Below are positions 45,395 through 45,594 of a stretch of DNA of 45,594 bases, piece after piece; the first letter of the stretch is position 1, and every line of letters begins with the position of its first letter. The notes beneath the pieces are model-generated. The model was not told where the DNA came from and ran no database searches. It saw only the letters and a list, made by a program, of their open reading frames with translations. A program made the translations under genes and the position numbers. The stretch covers positions 1 through 45,594 of the IMG/VR virus record IMGVR_UViG_3300041402_000679; one strand, written 5' to 3'. This DNA is from a virus.

Positions 45395-45594
45395 TTTGTA
45401 AAGCCAGCTATGTAAAGGGCTTACAAACGAGTCTTATTAACTTAATGTCCATTTTCATTTTATGTTTGCACTTTTGGCAAAAATGGACGACACTTTATAT
45501 AGCTATGAGACATAAACCCACAATAATTTATTCCGAATTTTGCAGAGCTGGCCGACTTAATCCCCGTCTCATAGCGGAGCTGGTCGGCTCTGCT
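45395..45594 (+). ncRNA. Structured leader RNA (right copy, runs to window end)
   Basis: Second version of the element at 787-983. An extra outer stem TTTGTAA-GCC / GGCTTACAAA is possible here. The helix GTCCATTTT (45447-45455) with AAAATGGAC (45480-45488) is perfect, while its sequence differs from the left copy at several paired positions. The final ~110 bases, including both pseudoknot helices, are identical. The window stops 17 bases before the matching start codon. Confidence 0.55.

Noticed and set aside
1-45594. CRISPR array or diversity-generating retroelement
   Set aside because: No regularly spaced identical repeats and no reverse transcriptase; the repeat families found are few, short and tied to gene ends.
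1-45594. Canonical tRNA genes
   Set aside because: Two tRNA-shaped elements were seen, but their middle sections are too long, the conserved T-loop and CCA are lacking, and no clear anticodon can be assigned.
1-45594. Temperate lifestyle genes (integrase, repressor, attP)
   Set aside because: No tyrosine or serine recombinase or Cro/CI-like pair can be recognised; the helix-turn-helix genes present are small and placed within early operons.

Overview
This window looks like an almost complete genome of a lytic, short-tailed (podovirus-like) phage. Evidence: a T7-like virion block on the minus strand (large terminase, head-tail connector/portal, scaffold, major capsid protein, tail-tube A-like adaptor, nozzle, GNAT-like internal protein, three further internal virion proteins, tail fibre), followed by lysis genes and an early replication/accessory block. 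I see no integrase, repressor, RNA polymerase or DNA polymerase, so it probably uses host polymerases. The host cannot be named from the sequence; base composition looks moderately AT-rich by eye and Shine-Dalgarno (SD) sites are strong AGGAG types.

Layout. (1) 1-983 and 43840-45594 are two divergent versions of the same terminal region. Four blocks match and small genes between them differ, so the molecule is circular or terminally redundant and the ends seem to come from two strain variants. (2) 787-2514, plus strand: a short operon of small proteins separated by strongly structured intergenic RNA. (3) A bidirectional terminator at 2518-2548 separates it from the long minus-strand genome. 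(4) 2533-13555, read right to left: early genes (replication organiser, DnaC-like loader, SSB, beta-class DNA methyltransferase, Lar-like protein, HNH and DUF1064 nucleases, YopX and DUF551 proteins, many zinc-ribbon microproteins, and a membrane-anchored 3D-domain lysin). (5) 13557-14422: structured RNA, a ribbon-helix-helix-like protein, a promoter and an intrinsic terminator. (6) 14423-16054: lysis/holin-type membrane proteins. (7) 16065-40501: virion and packaging genes. (8) 40525-43170: a dense array of tiny genes between terL and terS.

The most unusual content is in the intergenic DNA and in one virion gene. There are two copies, on opposite strands, of a ~116-121 nt tRNA-shaped RNA element. 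A leader RNA with an A-B-A'-B' pseudoknot arrangement is present in both terminal variants, and one helix shows compensatory changes. Two integron-attC-like hairpins begin at stop codons. Five related spacers occur in the tiny-gene array. The nozzle gene is split: a 58-codon N-terminal piece is separated by about 2.1 kb of inserted fibre/decoration genes and an Ig-like repeat domain from the rest of the protein.

All function calls are from reading the translated sequence and gene order; no database or folding software was run.
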